The position numbers and the translations under genes are program-made. Shown piece by piece: positions 46,888-56,948 of a stretch of DNA of 64,000 nt (its first letter is position 1; every line of letters begins with the position of its first letter). This DNA is from Thioclava sp. ES.031 (lineage in GTDB: Bacteria > Pseudomonadota > Alphaproteobacteria > Rhodobacterales > Rhodobacteraceae). The notes beneath the pieces were generated by a model, which saw only the letters and a list, made by a program, of their open reading frames with translations, had not been told where the DNA came from and made no database searches. Location of the stretch: assembly GCF_002563775.1 (NCBI RefSeq), contig NZ_PDJO01000001.1, forward strand, positions 1,560,001 to 1,624,000, written 5' to 3'.

Positions 46888-47805
46888 ATGAACAAGATCA
46901 AATGTGCCCTGATCGGGTCGGGCAATATCGGCACCGATCTGATGTTCAAGCTGCTGCGCTCGGAGGTGCTGGAGCCGGTCTGGATGGTCGGCATCGACCC
47001 CGATTCCGACGGCCTCAAGCGCGCCAAGGAGAAGGGGCTGAAGGTCACCCATGAAGGCGTCGACGGGCTGCTGCCCCATGTCGAAGAAGACGGCATCCAG
47101 ATCGCATTCGACGCGACCTCGGCCTATGTCCATGCCGAAAACTCGCGCAAGCTCAACGAGTTGGGCGTGTTCATGGTCGACCTGACGCCCGCCGCGATCG
47201 GTCCCTTATGCGTGCCGCCGGTGAATCTCGGCGATCTGGCGAAGGCCACCCCGATGAACGTCAACATGATCTCCTGCGCGGGTCAGGCGACGATCCCGAT
47301 CGTCTCGGCCGTGGGCGCGGTGCAGACGGTCGAATATGCCGAGATCATCGCCTCGCTCAGCTCGAAATCCATCGGGCCGGGCACGCGGGCGAACCTCGAC
47401 GAGTTCACCTTCACCACCTCGAACGCGATCGAGAAGGTGGGCGGCGCGAAGAAGGGCAAGGCGCTTGCGATCATCAACCCCGCCGATCCGCCGATGATCA
47501 TGCGCAACACGATCTATTGCGAGGTCGAGGGCACGCCCGACCGCGAAGCGATCACCAAATCGGTGAAGGATATGATCGCGCAGGTTCAGCGCTACGTCCC
47601 CGGCTACAAGCTGGTGAACGGCCCCGATTTCGACGGCAAACGCGTCGCGGTCTTCATGGAGGTCGCGGGCCTTGGCGACTACCTGCCGACCTATGCGGGC
47701 AATCTCGACATCATGACGGCGGCGGCGGCACGCACCGCCGAGATGTTCGCCGAGCGGATCCTCGACGGGTCGATGGAACTCAAGAAACTGGAGCCGGCAC
47801 AATGA
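46888..47805 (+). CDS. Acetaldehyde dehydrogenase (acetylating)
   Basis: 305-residue DmpF/MhpF/BphJ-type enzyme that turns acetaldehyde, NAD and CoA into acetyl-CoA. The NAD-binding GSGNIGTDL is N-terminal and the catalytic cysteine is in [17 protein letters not shown] precedes the ATG. The stop overlaps the aldolase start (ATGA), fitting the known channelling complex of the pair. Confidence 0.95.
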   Translation: MNKIKCALIGSGNIGTDLMFKLLRSEVLEPVWMVGIDPDSDGLKRAKEKGLKVTHEGVDGLLPHVEEDGIQIAFDATSAYVHAENSRKLNELGVFMVDLTPAAIGPLCVPPVNLGDLAKATPMNVNMISCAGQATIPIVSAVGAVQTVEYAEIIASLSSKSIGPGTRANLDEFTFTTSNAIEKVGGAKKGKALAIINPADPPMIMRNTIYCEVEGTPDREAITKSVKDMIAQVQRYVPGYKLVNGPDFDGKRVAVFMEVAGLGDYLPTYAGNLDIMTAAAARTAEMFAERILDGSMELKKLEPAQ

Positions 47806-48863
47806 CCCATGAAAAAGCGAAATCGGGCATGGAAGGCCGCAAGGTCAAGCTGCACGACATGTCCCTGCGCGACGGGATGCATGCCAAGCGCGAGCAGATC
47901 CCGGTCGAGATGATGGTCAAGATCGCCAAGGGTCTCGACGCGGCGGGCGTGCCTTACATGCAGGTCACCCATGGCGCGGGTCTGGGTGGCAACTCGATCC
48001 AGCATGGCCGCGCGCTGGCGTCCAACGCGGAATATATCTCGGCGGTTGCTGCGGTGGTGAAACAGGCGACGATTTCGGTGCTGCTGATCCCGGGTCTCGG
48101 CACGATGAAAGAGCTCGAAGAGGCCTATCAGTGCGGCGCGCGCTCGGTCCATGTCGCGACCCATTGTACCGAGGCCGACACCTCGCCGCAGCATATCGCC
48201 TTCGCGCGCAAGCTCGGGATGGATGCCTCGGGCTTTCTGATGATGTCACATCTGAACTCGGCCGAGGGGCTGACGGAACAGGCGCTCCTGATGGAGAGCT
48301 ATGGCGCCAACACCGTCTATGTCACGGACTCGGCGGGCGCGATGCTGACCCACGAGGTCACCCATGCGATCTCGATGATGCGTGATGCGCTGAAACCGGA
48401 AACGGAGATCGGCTTCCACGGCCACCACAATCTCGGCCTCGGCATCGCCAACTCCATCGCCGCCATCGGTGCGGGGGCTACGCGGATCGACGCCTCGCTG
48501 GCGGGGCTGGGCGCAGGTGCGGGCAATGCGCCGATCGAGGTGCTGGCCGCCGTCTGTGACCGGATGGAGATCGAGACCGGCTCCGACACCTTCGCGCTGA
48601 TGGATCTGGCCGAGGATGTCGTGGTCCCGTTCATGGATCACGTCGTTCGCGCCGACCGCGAAGCGCTGACGCTGGGCTTTGCCGGGGTCTATTCGACCTT
48701 CCTGCTGCCCGCGAAACGCGCAGGCGAGCGCTTCGGCATCCCGGCGCGCGACATCCTTGTCGAACTGGGCCGCAAGAAGATGATCGGCGGTCAGGAAGAC
48801 ATGATCCAGGACACGGCGATGACCATGGCGCGCGAGCGCGGCCTGTTGAAGGAGAGCGCCTGA
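47802..48863 (+). CDS. 4-hydroxy-2-oxovalerate aldolase
   Basis: 353-residue DmpG/MhpE/BphI-type aldolase that cleaves 4-hydroxy-2-oxovalerate to pyruvate and acetaldehyde. [12 protein letters not shown] is the HMGL-like metal and catalytic region (the usual form is LHDVTLRDG), and [11 protein letters not shown] holds metal-ligand histidines. The start at 47802 overlaps the dehydrogenase stop; a much longer frame upstream is a shadow. Confidence 0.95.
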   Translation: MTHEKAKSGMEGRKVKLHDMSLRDGMHAKREQIPVEMMVKIAKGLDAAGVPYMQVTHGAGLGGNSIQHGRALASNAEYISAVAAVVKQATISVLLIPGLGTMKELEEAYQCGARSVHVATHCTEADTSPQHIAFARKLGMDASGFLMMSHLNSAEGLTEQALLMESYGANTVYVTDSAGAMLTHEVTHAISMMRDALKPETEIGFHGHHNLGLGIANSIAAIGAGATRIDASLAGLGAGAGNAPIEVLAAVCDRMEIETGSDTFALMDLAEDVVVPFMDHVVRADREALTLGFAGVYSTFLLPAKRAGERFGIPARDILVELGRKKMIGGQEDMIQDTAMTMARERGLLKESA

Positions 48864-48870
48864 CAGATCC

Positions 48871-48903
48871 TTTCCGCGCGTCGGTCCCAACGGCGCGCGG
48901 AAA
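48871..48903 (+). other. Intra-operon hairpin without T-run
   Basis: TTTCCGCGCG and CGCGCGGAAA pair perfectly over 10 bp around a 13-nt loop, between the aldolase and outer-membrane gene. No U-tract follows, so it may stabilise or process mRNA rather than terminate. Confidence 0.45.
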
Positions 48904-48978
48904 GCCGGACCGGGTAGGGGAAGAGGAGCCCTGACGCCCGGAGCGACCGGACCAGAGAAACGCGAAGGGAGGAAATCC

Positions 48979-49848
48979 ATGAAACTGAAACGCGCCGCGC
49001 TCGCTTTGAGCGCGCTGATGTCGCTTGCCGCACTGCCGGCCCATGCCATCGACGTGGCCCCGGGGGATTACAACATCCTGCCGTCCGGCACGAATATCGG
49101 GCTGCTCTATCTGCAGCATCAAAGCGCCGATACGTTCGAGCTTGGTGGGACGAAGGTGCCCGACAGCAAGGCCAAGGTGAACGTGATGGTCCTGCGCGGG
49201 CTGCATTATTCCGAAGCCTTCGGGATGCCTGCGCTCTATCAGGCGGTGCTGCCGATCGTGAATTTCGACACTGCGCGCATCGGCGGTGGGGACATGCCGA
49301 CCAAATCGGGCGTGGGCGATCTGACGCTGGGCTTCTCGGTCTGGCCAGTGCAGCCGTCGAACCCCGAGACCGGGACAACGCTCGGCGTGACCGCCTTCGT
49401 GACCGCGCCTACGGGGCGGTATGACGCGGCGAAGGTCAGCGCGGGCTCTGGGACGTGGGCGCTGACGCCGCAGATCGGGTTCATTCAGGGGCTCGGGCAG
49501 GGGCTTTATTTCGACGCGATGGCCGATGTGGCGGTCACGATGGACCACACCGAACAAGGCCAGAAGATCGAGCGCAGCCCCGCCACGCAGGTTCAGGCCT
49601 ATCTGCGCAAGCAATTCGGCCAGAAGACCTCCGTGTCCTTCGGCCTGTCCTCGCAGCGCGGCGGCAAGATCAAGGTGGGCGGCGCCGATACCGGCCAGCG
49701 CACCGAGCGCGATCAGCTCCGCCTCTATGCCAATACTTTCGTCACGCCGACCGTCCAGGTGCAGGGGATGCTGGCGAAGGACGTGAACAGCGATGGCGGG
49801 TTCCGCAACGACGTGGTCGCGGAGCTGCGTTTCCTGAAGGTCTTCTGA
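48979..49848 (+). CDS. Phenol-degradation meta-pathway outer-membrane-type protein (MetA/COG4313)
   Basis: 289-residue exported protein with a signal peptide (cleavage near AHAI) and alternating beta-strand pattern ending in F, as in outer-membrane barrels. Family segments include APGDYNILPSGTN and GDLTLGFSVWP. Members are linked to phenol and aromatic catabolism and may aid uptake. GGGAGG precedes the ATG. It is the last gene of the meta-pathway operon. Confidence 0.82.
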   Translation: MKLKRAALALSALMSLAALPAHAIDVAPGDYNILPSGTNIGLLYLQHQSADTFELGGTKVPDSKAKVNVMVLRGLHYSEAFGMPALYQAVLPIVNFDTARIGGGDMPTKSGVGDLTLGFSVWPVQPSNPETGTTLGVTAFVTAPTGRYDAAKVSAGSGTWALTPQIGFIQGLGQGLYFDAMADVAVTMDHTEQGQKIERSPATQVQAYLRKQFGQKTSVSFGLSSQRGGKIKVGGADTGQRTERDQLRLYANTFVTPTVQVQGMLAKDVNSDGGFRNDVVAELRFLKVF

Positions 49849-49963
49849 TCCTCCCCGGCCGGGCGCGAGCCCTCATTCGTGCCCGGCATTATCCAATACC
49901 TTTTGCGATAGTGAGGAGGGTTCCGTTATGACCTATATGGTATCAACGGGAGGAGGCGTGGGA

Positions 49964-50851
49964 ATGGACTTCAAGCGGCTCAAATATTTCCTCGCGGTGG
50001 CCGAGGAATTGCATTTCGGACGCGCGGCGAACCGGTTGGATATCGCGCAGCCGCCGCTGTCGCGTCAGATCGCGGCGCTCGAGGCCGAGCTGGAGGTGCA
50101 GCTTTTCGACCGTTCGCGCAGCCAGATCCGGCTGACACAGGCGGGCGAGGTGCTGCAGGATCACGCGCGGCAATTGCTCGAACGGCTGGATGCGGCCTAT
50201 CGCGAGACGAAGATGGTGGGCTCCGGCGCGGGCGGGCGGCTGCGGATCGCCTTTGTCGGATCGGCCTCGCATGGGGTGCTGCCGACGCTGATCAAATCCT
50301 ACCGATCCTTCTACCCGGAGGTCGAGCTGCAGCTCTCGGCGATGAACAATGCCGAGCTGCACACCGCGCTTGTGAGCCGCGAGATCGACATCGCAGTGGC
50401 GCGGCCGATCCTCGATGACGAGGAGTTCCGCCGCGAGCCGCTCTGCACCGAGCCGCTGATCCTCGCGCTGCCCGACAATTCTGATCTCGGCACCCGCGCC
50501 GAGATCCATTTCGCCGATCTCGCCGACAAGACCTTCGTGCTCTATCCGCGCAAGCCCCGGCCCAGCTATGCCGATGTCGTGCTTGATATCTGCGCGCGCG
50601 AAGGGTTCAAGCCGAAGGCCGTCGATCTCGCGCAGGATTTCCAATCCGCGATCAGCCTTGTGTCAGTGGGCGTGGGGATCGCGGTGGTGCCGCAGTCGGT
50701 GTCGCGCACGCAGCGCCCCGGCGTGATCTTCCGGCCCTATAAGGGCTATAATCCGGGGACCGGCCTGACCGTGCATGCGCGGCTCGACAATCGCGCGCCG
50801 CAGGTGATGCACTTTCTGGAAGTGACCCGTAAATTTGCGCGTAAACAGTAG
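49964..50851 (+). CDS. LysR family regulator (CatR/BenM-like)
   Basis: 295-residue regulator. Its helix-turn-helix (LHFGRAANRLDIAQPPLSRQ) closely resembles that of the LysR at 42426, so the two are paralogues. GGGAGGAGG lies just upstream of ATG 49964; an in-frame ATG at 49928 would place that site inside the gene. It is convergent with the GST-catB-catA operon, whose expression it could control; this is positional inference. Confidence 0.88.
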   Translation: MDFKRLKYFLAVAEELHFGRAANRLDIAQPPLSRQIAALEAELEVQLFDRSRSQIRLTQAGEVLQDHARQLLERLDAAYRETKMVGSGAGGRLRIAFVGSASHGVLPTLIKSYRSFYPEVELQLSAMNNAELHTALVSREIDIAVARPILDDEEFRREPLCTEPLILALPDNSDLGTRAEIHFADLADKTFVLYPRKPRPSYADVVLDICAREGFKPKAVDLAQDFQSAISLVSVGVGIAVVPQSVSRTQRPGVIFRPYKGYNPGTGLTVHARLDNRAPQVMHFLEVTRKFARKQ

Positions 50852-50878
50852 GTTGCGGCGCGAAGTTCAAGTGATGCA

Positions 50879-51514
50879 TTAAGTCGGGCGCGGGTCGTCG
50901 CGGAAGGTCGTGGCCTGCACGGACGGGCGTTCGGCAAAGCGTGCGTGCCAATTGGCCAACTCCGGACGGCCCTCGCGCCAGCCCTCACCGTCGAAGCGGA
51001 AATCGAGATAGCAGAGCGCGACCCCGATGCTCAGATGACCGATATCGAAGGGCCGCTCGGTCAGGCGCGCGGCATGACCTTCCAACCAATCCGCAACCCG
51101 GTTCATCTTGGTGCGATAGACGGCGAGCATCTGCTCGGACCGCTGTTCCTCGGGCCGCATCTTCAGCTCCACCAGCCACGGTAGCGCCACATCCAACAGC
51201 CCCGTTCCCAGCGCCTCGTCGCGCTCGGCCTCGAGCCGCGCGGCGGGGTCGGCGGGGAAAAGCTGCGGGCCGTCTGCGCTCTCCAGATCGGCCCATTCGC
51301 AAACCACATGGCTGTCGAACAGCACGCGGCCGTCTTCGAGCTCCAGCGTCGGGATCTTCGACAGCGGGTTGATCGCCATCAGCCCCTCATGCGGGATCAT
51401 CGGGTCGGCATGGGTGCGCACGGTCTCGACCTTATCGGCCAGACCTTTCTCATGCAGCGCGACCATCGCTTTGCGGACGTAGGGCGAGCGCGGGGACCAG
51501 TGCAGGATCGGCAT
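50879..51514 (-). CDS. Glutathione S-transferase family protein
   Basis: 211-residue protein with an N-terminal thioredoxin-like domain (SPRSPYVRKAMVALHEKGL is the active-site helix region, shown here as SPYVRKAMVAL) and an all-helical C-terminal domain. LSKIPTLELEDG includes the cis-proline. It follows catB by 4 bp in one operon. Its role in the pathway is unclear: it may conjugate reactive intermediates or act as an isomerase. Confidence 0.88.
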   Translation of the reverse strand: MPILHWSPRSPYVRKAMVALHEKGLADKVETVRTHADPMIPHEGLMAINPLSKIPTLELEDGRVLFDSHVVCEWADLESADGPQLFPADPAARLEAERDEALGTGLLDVALPWLVELKMRPEEQRSEQMLAVYRTKMNRVADWLEGHAARLTERPFDIGHLSIGVALCYLDFRFDGEGWREGRPELANWHARFAERPSVQATTFRDDPRPT

Positions 51515-51518
51515 CGGC

Positions 51519-52700
51519 TCAGCCTTTCCGCGCGACGGAGGCCAGCACGTCCTCGTTCACCGTGATCCCGAGGCCGGGGCCGGTCGGGCAATGAACGTGG
51601 AAATCGGCGAAGCGGATTTCGCCGCCGGTGAGGTCCGTTTTCAGGATCTTCGGGCCGAAATGCTCGCAGCCCCATTCGAGCCGGGGCAGGGTCGAGAATA
51701 CGGCCAGATGCGCCGCGGCGCCGATGCCGCTCTCGATCAGGCAGCCGCCATAAAGCTCCATCCCGCAGGCCTGCGCGATCCCGGCGGCGCGCTTGATCTC
51801 GTTCAACCCGCCCGATTTCACCAGTTTCAGCGAATAGACCGAACCGGCCGCAGCGATGCCGTTGGCGACAATATCGGGGCCGGTGAAAGCGGCCTCGTCC
51901 ACCATGATCGGGATCGCGGCGCGCGCGGCGACACGCGCGGTGGCCGCAATCAGGCCGGGACGCAGCGGCTGTTCGATCAGCGACACGCCCATCTCGGCCA
52001 GCTGCGGCAGGTAGCGGATCGCGACCGCCTCGGTCCAGCCCTGATTGACGTCGACGATGATCTCGGTGGCTTTGCCCTCCAGCGCCGAGACGATCTTGCG
52101 CAGGCGGATCATGTCCTGATCAGGCGTGTTGAAGCCCAGCTTGATCTTGAAGCGGCGATGCTCGCGCGCGTCGAACTTGCGGTTGGCTTCCTCGATCTCC
52201 TGATCGGCATCGCCCGAGGCGAGCGCCCAGATCACCTCGATCTTGTCGCGCACCGCGCCCCCCATCAGGACCGAGACCGACAGATCGAGCGAGTGCCCGG
52301 CTGCATCGTAAAGCGCGGCATCCACCGCGGCGCGCGCGGCGTTGTTACGGCTCGCGGCCTTGGCCATCTTGGCGGCATTCAGCTCGAACTCGAGCGCATT
52401 GGCCCCAGCCAGAGCCGGGGCGAGATAGGTGTCGATATTGGCCTTCATCGCCTCGACGCTTTCCTCGGCCCAGCGGGGACCGCCCAGCGTCGATGCCTCG
52501 CCCCAGCCGACCGATCCGTCGGCCAGTTCGGCGCGCACGATCACATAGGACTGGAAGTTGATTTCCGTGTTGGACAGCTTGTGGCGCCGGGTCGTCGGGC
52601 AATCGACGATCATCGTCTCGATCTTCGCGATCTGGCGACCCGCATGGGCGTCGGCGCCCTGAAAATGATCTGCGAGTTTCGCAACGCCGGGCGTAGTCAT
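51519..52700 (-). CDS. catB: Muconate cycloisomerase
   Basis: 393-residue enolase-superfamily enzyme that closes cis,cis-muconate to muconolactone. The catalytic KXK is in FKIKLG, metal ligands are in IIVDVNQG, LIEQPL and MVDEAAF, and the second lysine is in LKLVKSGG. The start at 52700 follows AAGGACAG; the frame extends to 52736 without a better ribosome site. It lies between catA and the GST gene. No catC is adjacent. Confidence 0.92.
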   Translation of the reverse strand: MTTPGVAKLADHFQGADAHAGRQIAKIETMIVDCPTTRRHKLSNTEINFQSYVIVRAELADGSVGWGEASTLGGPRWAEESVEAMKANIDTYLAPALAGANALEFELNAAKMAKAASRNNAARAAVDAALYDAAGHSLDLSVSVLMGGAVRDKIEVIWALASGDADQEIEEANRKFDAREHRRFKIKLGFNTPDQDMIRLRKIVSALEGKATEIIVDVNQGWTEAVAIRYLPQLAEMGVSLIEQPLRPGLIAATARVAARAAIPIMVDEAAFTGPDIVANGIAAAGSVYSLKLVKSGGLNEIKRAAGIAQACGMELYGGCLIESGIGAAAHLAVFSTLPRLEWGCEHFGPKILKTDLTGGEIRFADFHVHCPTGPGLGITVNEDVLASVARKG

Positions 52701-52788
52701 CGGCTCTGTCCTTCGAAATATGTCATTGGTCTTCAAGGTAAATCCGGCGCCGCGCTTGCGGCGCCGGGAACTCTTTACGCCACTTGGA

Positions 52789-53658
52789 TCATTCCGCGGC
52801 CATCGCCTGAGCCTGATTGCCCAGCGTGAAGTCGAAGCGCAGAACCAGATCGGTTTCCGAACCTTCGGGCGCCTTCTCGAACTTGCCGATCAGGTCCTCT
52901 TTCACGGCGAAGACCGAGTCATTGTCGAGATAATCGCTATCGGCGTCGTAGATCTGCGAGATCAGCGGGCGGTAGCCCTCGCGCGTGACCATCATGTGGA
53001 TATGGCCCGGGCGCATGCAGTGGTGGCCCATGTAGCGGATCAGTTCGCCCGCGGTCTCGTCGCCGGGGATCGGGTAGGGCACGGGGCGGATCGCGACGAA
53101 GGCGTAATGCCCGTTCTCGTCGCTCTCAAAACGGCCGCGCAGGTTATATTCGGGCTGATCGGGATCGTGGTTCTCGTAAAGACCGTTCGGCGCGTCTTCC
53201 CACACGTCGATGATCGCGCCGGGGATCGGGTTGCCCTTGTTGTCGCGGATATAGCCCTCGACATAGACGGTTTCCTGACCCTCGAAGTTCTTCTGAATGG
53301 TCGAGGCGCCTTTCGGCATCACCGGAGCGTTCTCGCGGAAGAACGGCCCGAGCACGGTCGAAACGGTCTCGTCGCCCGAGATCGGGTTCGAGAGCATGTC
53401 GACGAGCACTTCGACGCCGAGGATGTCGCCCAGCAGGATGAATTCCTGACGCTTGTCCGAGCACAGCGCACCGGCGCGGCCCAGATAGTCGCAGGCATAG
53501 AGAAATTCGTCATGGGTCAGGTTCACGTCTTTGCAGAACCCGTGCAGATGCTTGATCAGGCTTTCCATGATCTCTCGCTGGCGCGGCTCGAGCGTGGCGT
53601 GCTGGCCCAGCGAGTCGATGACCACATCGGTCACATTATCCACGGTTACGTTGCGCAT
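52789..53658 (-). CDS. catA: Catechol 1,2-dioxygenase (intradiol)
   Basis: 289-residue iron(III) dioxygenase that cleaves catechol to cis,cis-muconate. Iron ligands are tyrosines in NGLYENHD and YPIPGDE-region sequences and the histidines in RPGHIHMM. An N-terminal helical dimerisation domain is followed by the catalytic sandwich. The LGPFFRENAP segment also resembles hydroxyquinol dioxygenases, so a hydroxylated catechol cannot be excluded; catB next door favours catechol. Confidence 0.9.
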   Translation of the reverse strand: MRNVTVDNVTDVVIDSLGQHATLEPRQREIMESLIKHLHGFCKDVNLTHDEFLYACDYLGRAGALCSDKRQEFILLGDILGVEVLVDMLSNPISGDETVSTVLGPFFRENAPVMPKGASTIQKNFEGQETVYVEGYIRDNKGNPIPGAIIDVWEDAPNGLYENHDPDQPEYNLRGRFESDENGHYAFVAIRPVPYPIPGDETAGELIRYMGHHCMRPGHIHMMVTREGYRPLISQIYDADSDYLDNDSVFAVKEDLIGKFEKAPEGSETDLVLRFDFTLGNQAQAMAAE

Positions 53659-53763
53659 AAGTCTCCTCCTCGGATGCGGTGGGCGGCCCTCCTCCGGGCG
53701 GCGCCTTCAATTCGATAAGGGGAGATTTGCATGGCGCACGCGGCTTGGGCCAGACGGGTGCGC

Positions 53764-53779
53764 GGTATCCTGTAATACC
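53764..53779. promoter_or_regulatory. GGTAT-N6-ATACC operator upstream of catA
   Basis: GGTAT-CCTGTA-ATACC lies in the gap between the IclR gene stop and the catA start. The same arrangement with identical arms and spacer length occurs at 54594 in the IclR/monooxygenase promoter. Confidence 0.5.
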
Positions 53780-53787
53780 TCAAAGGT

Positions 53788-54534
53788 TCAGTTTGGGCGA
53801 AGTTCATACCCCAGGCGTTCGGAAATCGTCCGCGCGGCGCCCAGGGCGATATTGCGGAAGGCGCGCGGCTGGACCTCGTGGCGCGAGCGGGGGACCGAGA
53901 TGACCAGCACCGCGACGGGCTGGGCGATGTGGTCGCGGATCAGCGCCGAGACGCAGATTACATCCGCCTCGTCCTTCGGCGCGCCTGCGTTGAACCCGTC
54001 GCGTGCGAGCGCGTCGAGCTCCGCGCGCAGGCGTGCGCGATCCTCCAGCCGCGAGCCGGGCCGGGTGTGCCGGTCGAGATATTCCTCAAGCTGGGCCGGG
54101 GAAAATTGCGCCAGATGCAGCATCCCCGGCGGGCTGTCATGCAGCGCGATCCACGACCCCAGCGCCTCGCGCGAGACCCGCAGCGCCTGCGTGCCCTCCA
54201 GCGCGTCGAGCACCAGAAGCCGCCCGTGATCGTGCAAGGTCAGGTGCAGCGTCTCGCCATAGTCGCGCCAGAGCGCCGCCAACACGGGCCGCGCGGCCTC
54301 CGTCAGCGCGGAACTATCCTCCAGCGCGCGGTTCAGCGTCGCGACCAGCGGACCCAGCCGATAGCGTCCCCGCTCGACCTTTCGCAGCAATCCGATTCGG
54401 GCCAGACCGTTCACGAGGTCATGCGTGCCGCTCACGGAATTGCCGATCGCGCGCGACAGATCCGTGACCGAATGCTCCGGCTGCGCGGCGGTGAACTGGC
54501 GCAAAAGCTCCCCGACCTTGCGTAATGTCTTCAT
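53788..54534 (-). CDS. IclR family regulator (catabolic)
   Basis: 248-residue IclR regulator: helix-turn-helix [20 protein letters not shown], then the effector domain ([20 protein letters not shown]). It is divergent from the monooxygenase operon and lies immediately upstream of catA on the same strand. Start 54534 has GGGAGGG upstream; the longer frame is rejected. The shared operator at both promoters supports control of phenol hydroxylation and ortho cleavage together. Confidence 0.88.
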   Translation of the reverse strand: MKTLRKVGELLRQFTAAQPEHSVTDLSRAIGNSVSGTHDLVNGLARIGLLRKVERGRYRLGPLVATLNRALEDSSALTEAARPVLAALWRDYGETLHLTLHDHGRLLVLDALEGTQALRVSREALGSWIALHDSPPGMLHLAQFSPAQLEEYLDRHTRPGSRLEDRARLRAELDALARDGFNAGAPKDEADVICVSALIRDHIAQPVAVLVISVPRSRHEVQPRAFRNIALGAARTISERLGYELRPN

Positions 54535-54593
54535 CTGGACCCTCCCGCGGTGATTTCGGGTCTCAGAATTCCGGTATTGCCGGAAAAAGTCGC

Positions 54594-54619
54594 GGTATTT
54601 GTCGATACCTTTCGGTATC
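54594..54619. promoter_or_regulatory. Tandem GGTAT/ATACC operator in the IclR-monooxygenase promoter
   Basis: GGTAT-N6-ATACC (54594-54609) is followed by a second GGTAT (54615-54619), so GATACC-TTTC-GGTATC also forms a perfect palindrome. Another GGTAT lies at 54573. Confidence 0.5.
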
Positions 54620-54693
54620 AGCCCGGCTCCGGCACCGTGATGGGGACAGGTCGGACATGTCTTTCGTTCATCCGACCTGATGGAGGAGGAACC

Positions 54694-56259
54694 ATGAAAG
54701 ACCAAGTGAAAGACGCCCAAAGCGGCGTCACGACCCCCTATACCGGTGACGAATATCTCGCGAGCCTGCAGGACGCCCGTGAGGTCTATGTCCATGGCGA
54801 GCGCGTCAAGGATGTGACCAAGCACCCGGCATTTCGCAACTCGTCGCGCATGGTGGCGCGCTGGTATGACAAGCTGCATGCCGAGAAGGACACGATCGGG
54901 CGGCCCACCGATACCGGCTCGGGCGGATGGACGCACCCGTTCTTCAAGGGCGCGAAGACGAAAGAAGACCTGATAGCGGGCCGCGACGCCATCGCCGCCA
55001 CGCAGCGCGTGGCAAACGGCTGGATGGGCCGTGCCCCGGATTACAAGGCGGCCTTCCTAGGCACGCTGGGCGCGAATTCCGGCTATTATGGAGAATACGA
55101 GCAGAACGCGAAGAACTGGTATGCCAAGTCGCAGGAGCGTCTCGATTACTGGAACCACGCGATCATCAACCCGCCGATCGACCGTCACCTGCCGGCTGAG
55201 GAGACCGGCGACGTGTTCATGCAGGTCGAGAAGGAAACCGATGCGGGCATCGTGGTGTCCGGCGCGAAAGTGGTCGCGACCGGCTCGGCGCTGACGCATT
55301 ACAATTTCATCGGCTATTACGGCGTGCCGATCAAAGACAAGAAGTTCGCACTGACCTTCACCGCGCCGATGGACAGCCCCGGCGTGAAGCTGATCTCGCG
55401 CGCGTCCTACGAGTTGAACGCCGCCGTCATGGGCACGCCCTTCGACTACCCGCTGTCCTCGCGCCTCGATGAGAACGACGCGATCCTCGTCTTCGACAAG
55501 GTGCTCGTGCCGTGGGAGAACCTGTTCCTCTATGGCGATATCGAGAAGGTGAACGGCTTCTTCCCGGCCTCCGGCTTCGCGCCGCGCTTCACGCTGCATG
55601 GCTGCACCCGTCTGGCGGTGAAGCTCGACTTCATCGCGGGCCTGTTCTCCAAGGCACTCGACGCGACCGGGGCAGGCGGCTTCCGCGGTCCGCAAACGGC
55701 GGTGGGCGAGGTGATCGGCTGGCGTAACCTGTTCTGGGGCCTCAGCGACGCAATGGTGATGAACCCCGACGACTGGGCCGGAACCGATGGCTATCTCGCG
55801 CCGAAATCGTCCTCGGCGATGGCTTACCGCGTCTTCGCGCCGATGGCCTATAGCCGGATCAAAGAGCTGATCGAGCGCCACGTCGCCTCGGGTCTGATCT
55901 ACCTGCCGTCCTCGACGCTCGATTTCCAATCGGAAGACGTGCGCCCCTATCTCGACCGCTTCGTGCGCGGCTCGAACGGGATGGTCGCGGTCGACCGGGT
56001 GAAATTGCTGAAGCTTCTCTGGGACGCGATCGGCTCGGAATTCGGCGGTCGTCACGAGCTCTACGAGAGCAACTATGCGGGCAATTACGAAGCGATCCGC
56101 ATGGAGACCATGTTCACCGCTCAGGCCACGGGCGAGTTGGATATGATGCGCGGCCTCGTCGACAATTTCATGAGCGAATACGACCTCGACGGCTGGGTGT
56201 CGAAGGATCTCGTGAACCCCTGGGACGTGAACCGCCTCAAGGGCGGGTTCCAGGCCTGA
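54694..56259 (+). CDS. FADH2-dependent aromatic monooxygenase (HpaB/PheA family), probable phenol 2-monooxygenase
   Basis: 521-residue oxygenase component of a two-component flavin monooxygenase, acyl-CoA-dehydrogenase-like in fold. Segments [25 protein letters not shown] (in part, [16 protein letters not shown]) and [15 protein letters not shown] match HpaB. It uses diffusible FADH2 from a reductase to hydroxylate a phenol. Neighbouring catechol pathways point to phenol to catechol; 4-hydroxyphenylacetate is an alternative. GGAGGAGG precedes ATG 54694. Confidence 0.88.
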   Translation: MKDQVKDAQSGVTTPYTGDEYLASLQDAREVYVHGERVKDVTKHPAFRNSSRMVARWYDKLHAEKDTIGRPTDTGSGGWTHPFFKGAKTKEDLIAGRDAIAATQRVANGWMGRAPDYKAAFLGTLGANSGYYGEYEQNAKNWYAKSQERLDYWNHAIINPPIDRHLPAEETGDVFMQVEKETDAGIVVSGAKVVATGSALTHYNFIGYYGVPIKDKKFALTFTAPMDSPGVKLISRASYELNAAVMGTPFDYPLSSRLDENDAILVFDKVLVPWENLFLYGDIEKVNGFFPASGFAPRFTLHGCTRLAVKLDFIAGLFSKALDATGAGGFRGPQTAVGEVIGWRNLFWGLSDAMVMNPDDWAGTDGYLAPKSSSAMAYRVFAPMAYSRIKELIERHVASGLIYLPSSTLDFQSEDVRPYLDRFVRGSNGMVAVDRVKLLKLLWDAIGSEFGGRHELYESNYAGNYEAIRMETMFTAQATGELDMMRGLVDNFMSEYDLDGWVSKDLVNPWDVNRLKGGFQA

Positions 56260-56318
56260 GACGAAAGGGCTGCGCGGGATCCTCGCGCGGCCCACGACCC
56301 CGGGGAAGGAGGAGCCCC

Positions 56319-56948
56319 ATGAGTTTGGATTTCACAGGGATGAAGACGCAGGTGCTGCGCGACGATCAGATCGCGCTGCCCGCGAGCGTCCTGACCATCG
56401 GCGCTTTCGACGGCGTCCATCGTGGCCATCAGGCGCTGATCTCGCGCGCCGTGGCCGAGGCGCGGGCGGCAGGGGTCGCGTCGGTCGTCTGGACCTTCGA
56501 TCCGCCGCCGAAAGTGTTCTTCGGGCGCGCCAAGCAACTGTCGCCGGTGTCGGAGAAACTCGCCCGGATCGCGCGGCTCGGGCCGGACTACATCGTGCTG
56601 GCGTCGTTTTGCAAAAGCTACGCGGCGCGCAGCCCGCAGGCGTTTCTGGACGATCTGGCGCGGATCAACCCGGCCCGCATCCATGTCGGCGCGGATTTCC
56701 GCTTCGGCGCGAAACAGGCGGGCTGCGTGACCACACTGGCCGAGCGCTTCGACGTGACGCTGGCGCCTGCGGTGCTGTGCGAAGGCGGCGAGGTGATCTC
56801 GTCCACGCGCATCCGGGGCCTGCGCGCCGAAGGCCGGTCGCGCGAGGCCATGGCCCTGCAGGGCTCGACCGATGCCGCCGCGCTGATGTCCGGCGCGCTT
56901 CTGACACTGGATATGAGATTTGGGGAGGAATTCGATGTCCGGAATTGA
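56319..56948 (+). CDS. Stand-alone FAD synthetase (RibF adenylyltransferase domain only)
   Basis: 209 residues, against about 310 for bifunctional RibF; only the FMN adenylyltransferase half is present. TIGAFDGVHRGHQ holds the nucleotidyltransferase HxGH-type site, and SSTRIRGLRAEG is the second motif. The riboflavin kinase domain is missing entirely. It lies between the FADH2-dependent oxygenase and its flavin reductase, so it may raise local FAD supply (inference). GGAGGAG precedes the ATG. Confidence 0.85.
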   Translation: MSLDFTGMKTQVLRDDQIALPASVLTIGAFDGVHRGHQALISRAVAEARAAGVASVVWTFDPPPKVFFGRAKQLSPVSEKLARIARLGPDYIVLASFCKSYAARSPQAFLDDLARINPARIHVGADFRFGAKQAGCVTTLAERFDVTLAPAVLCEGGEVISSTRIRGLRAEGRSREAMALQGSTDAAALMSGALLTLDMRFGEEFDVRN

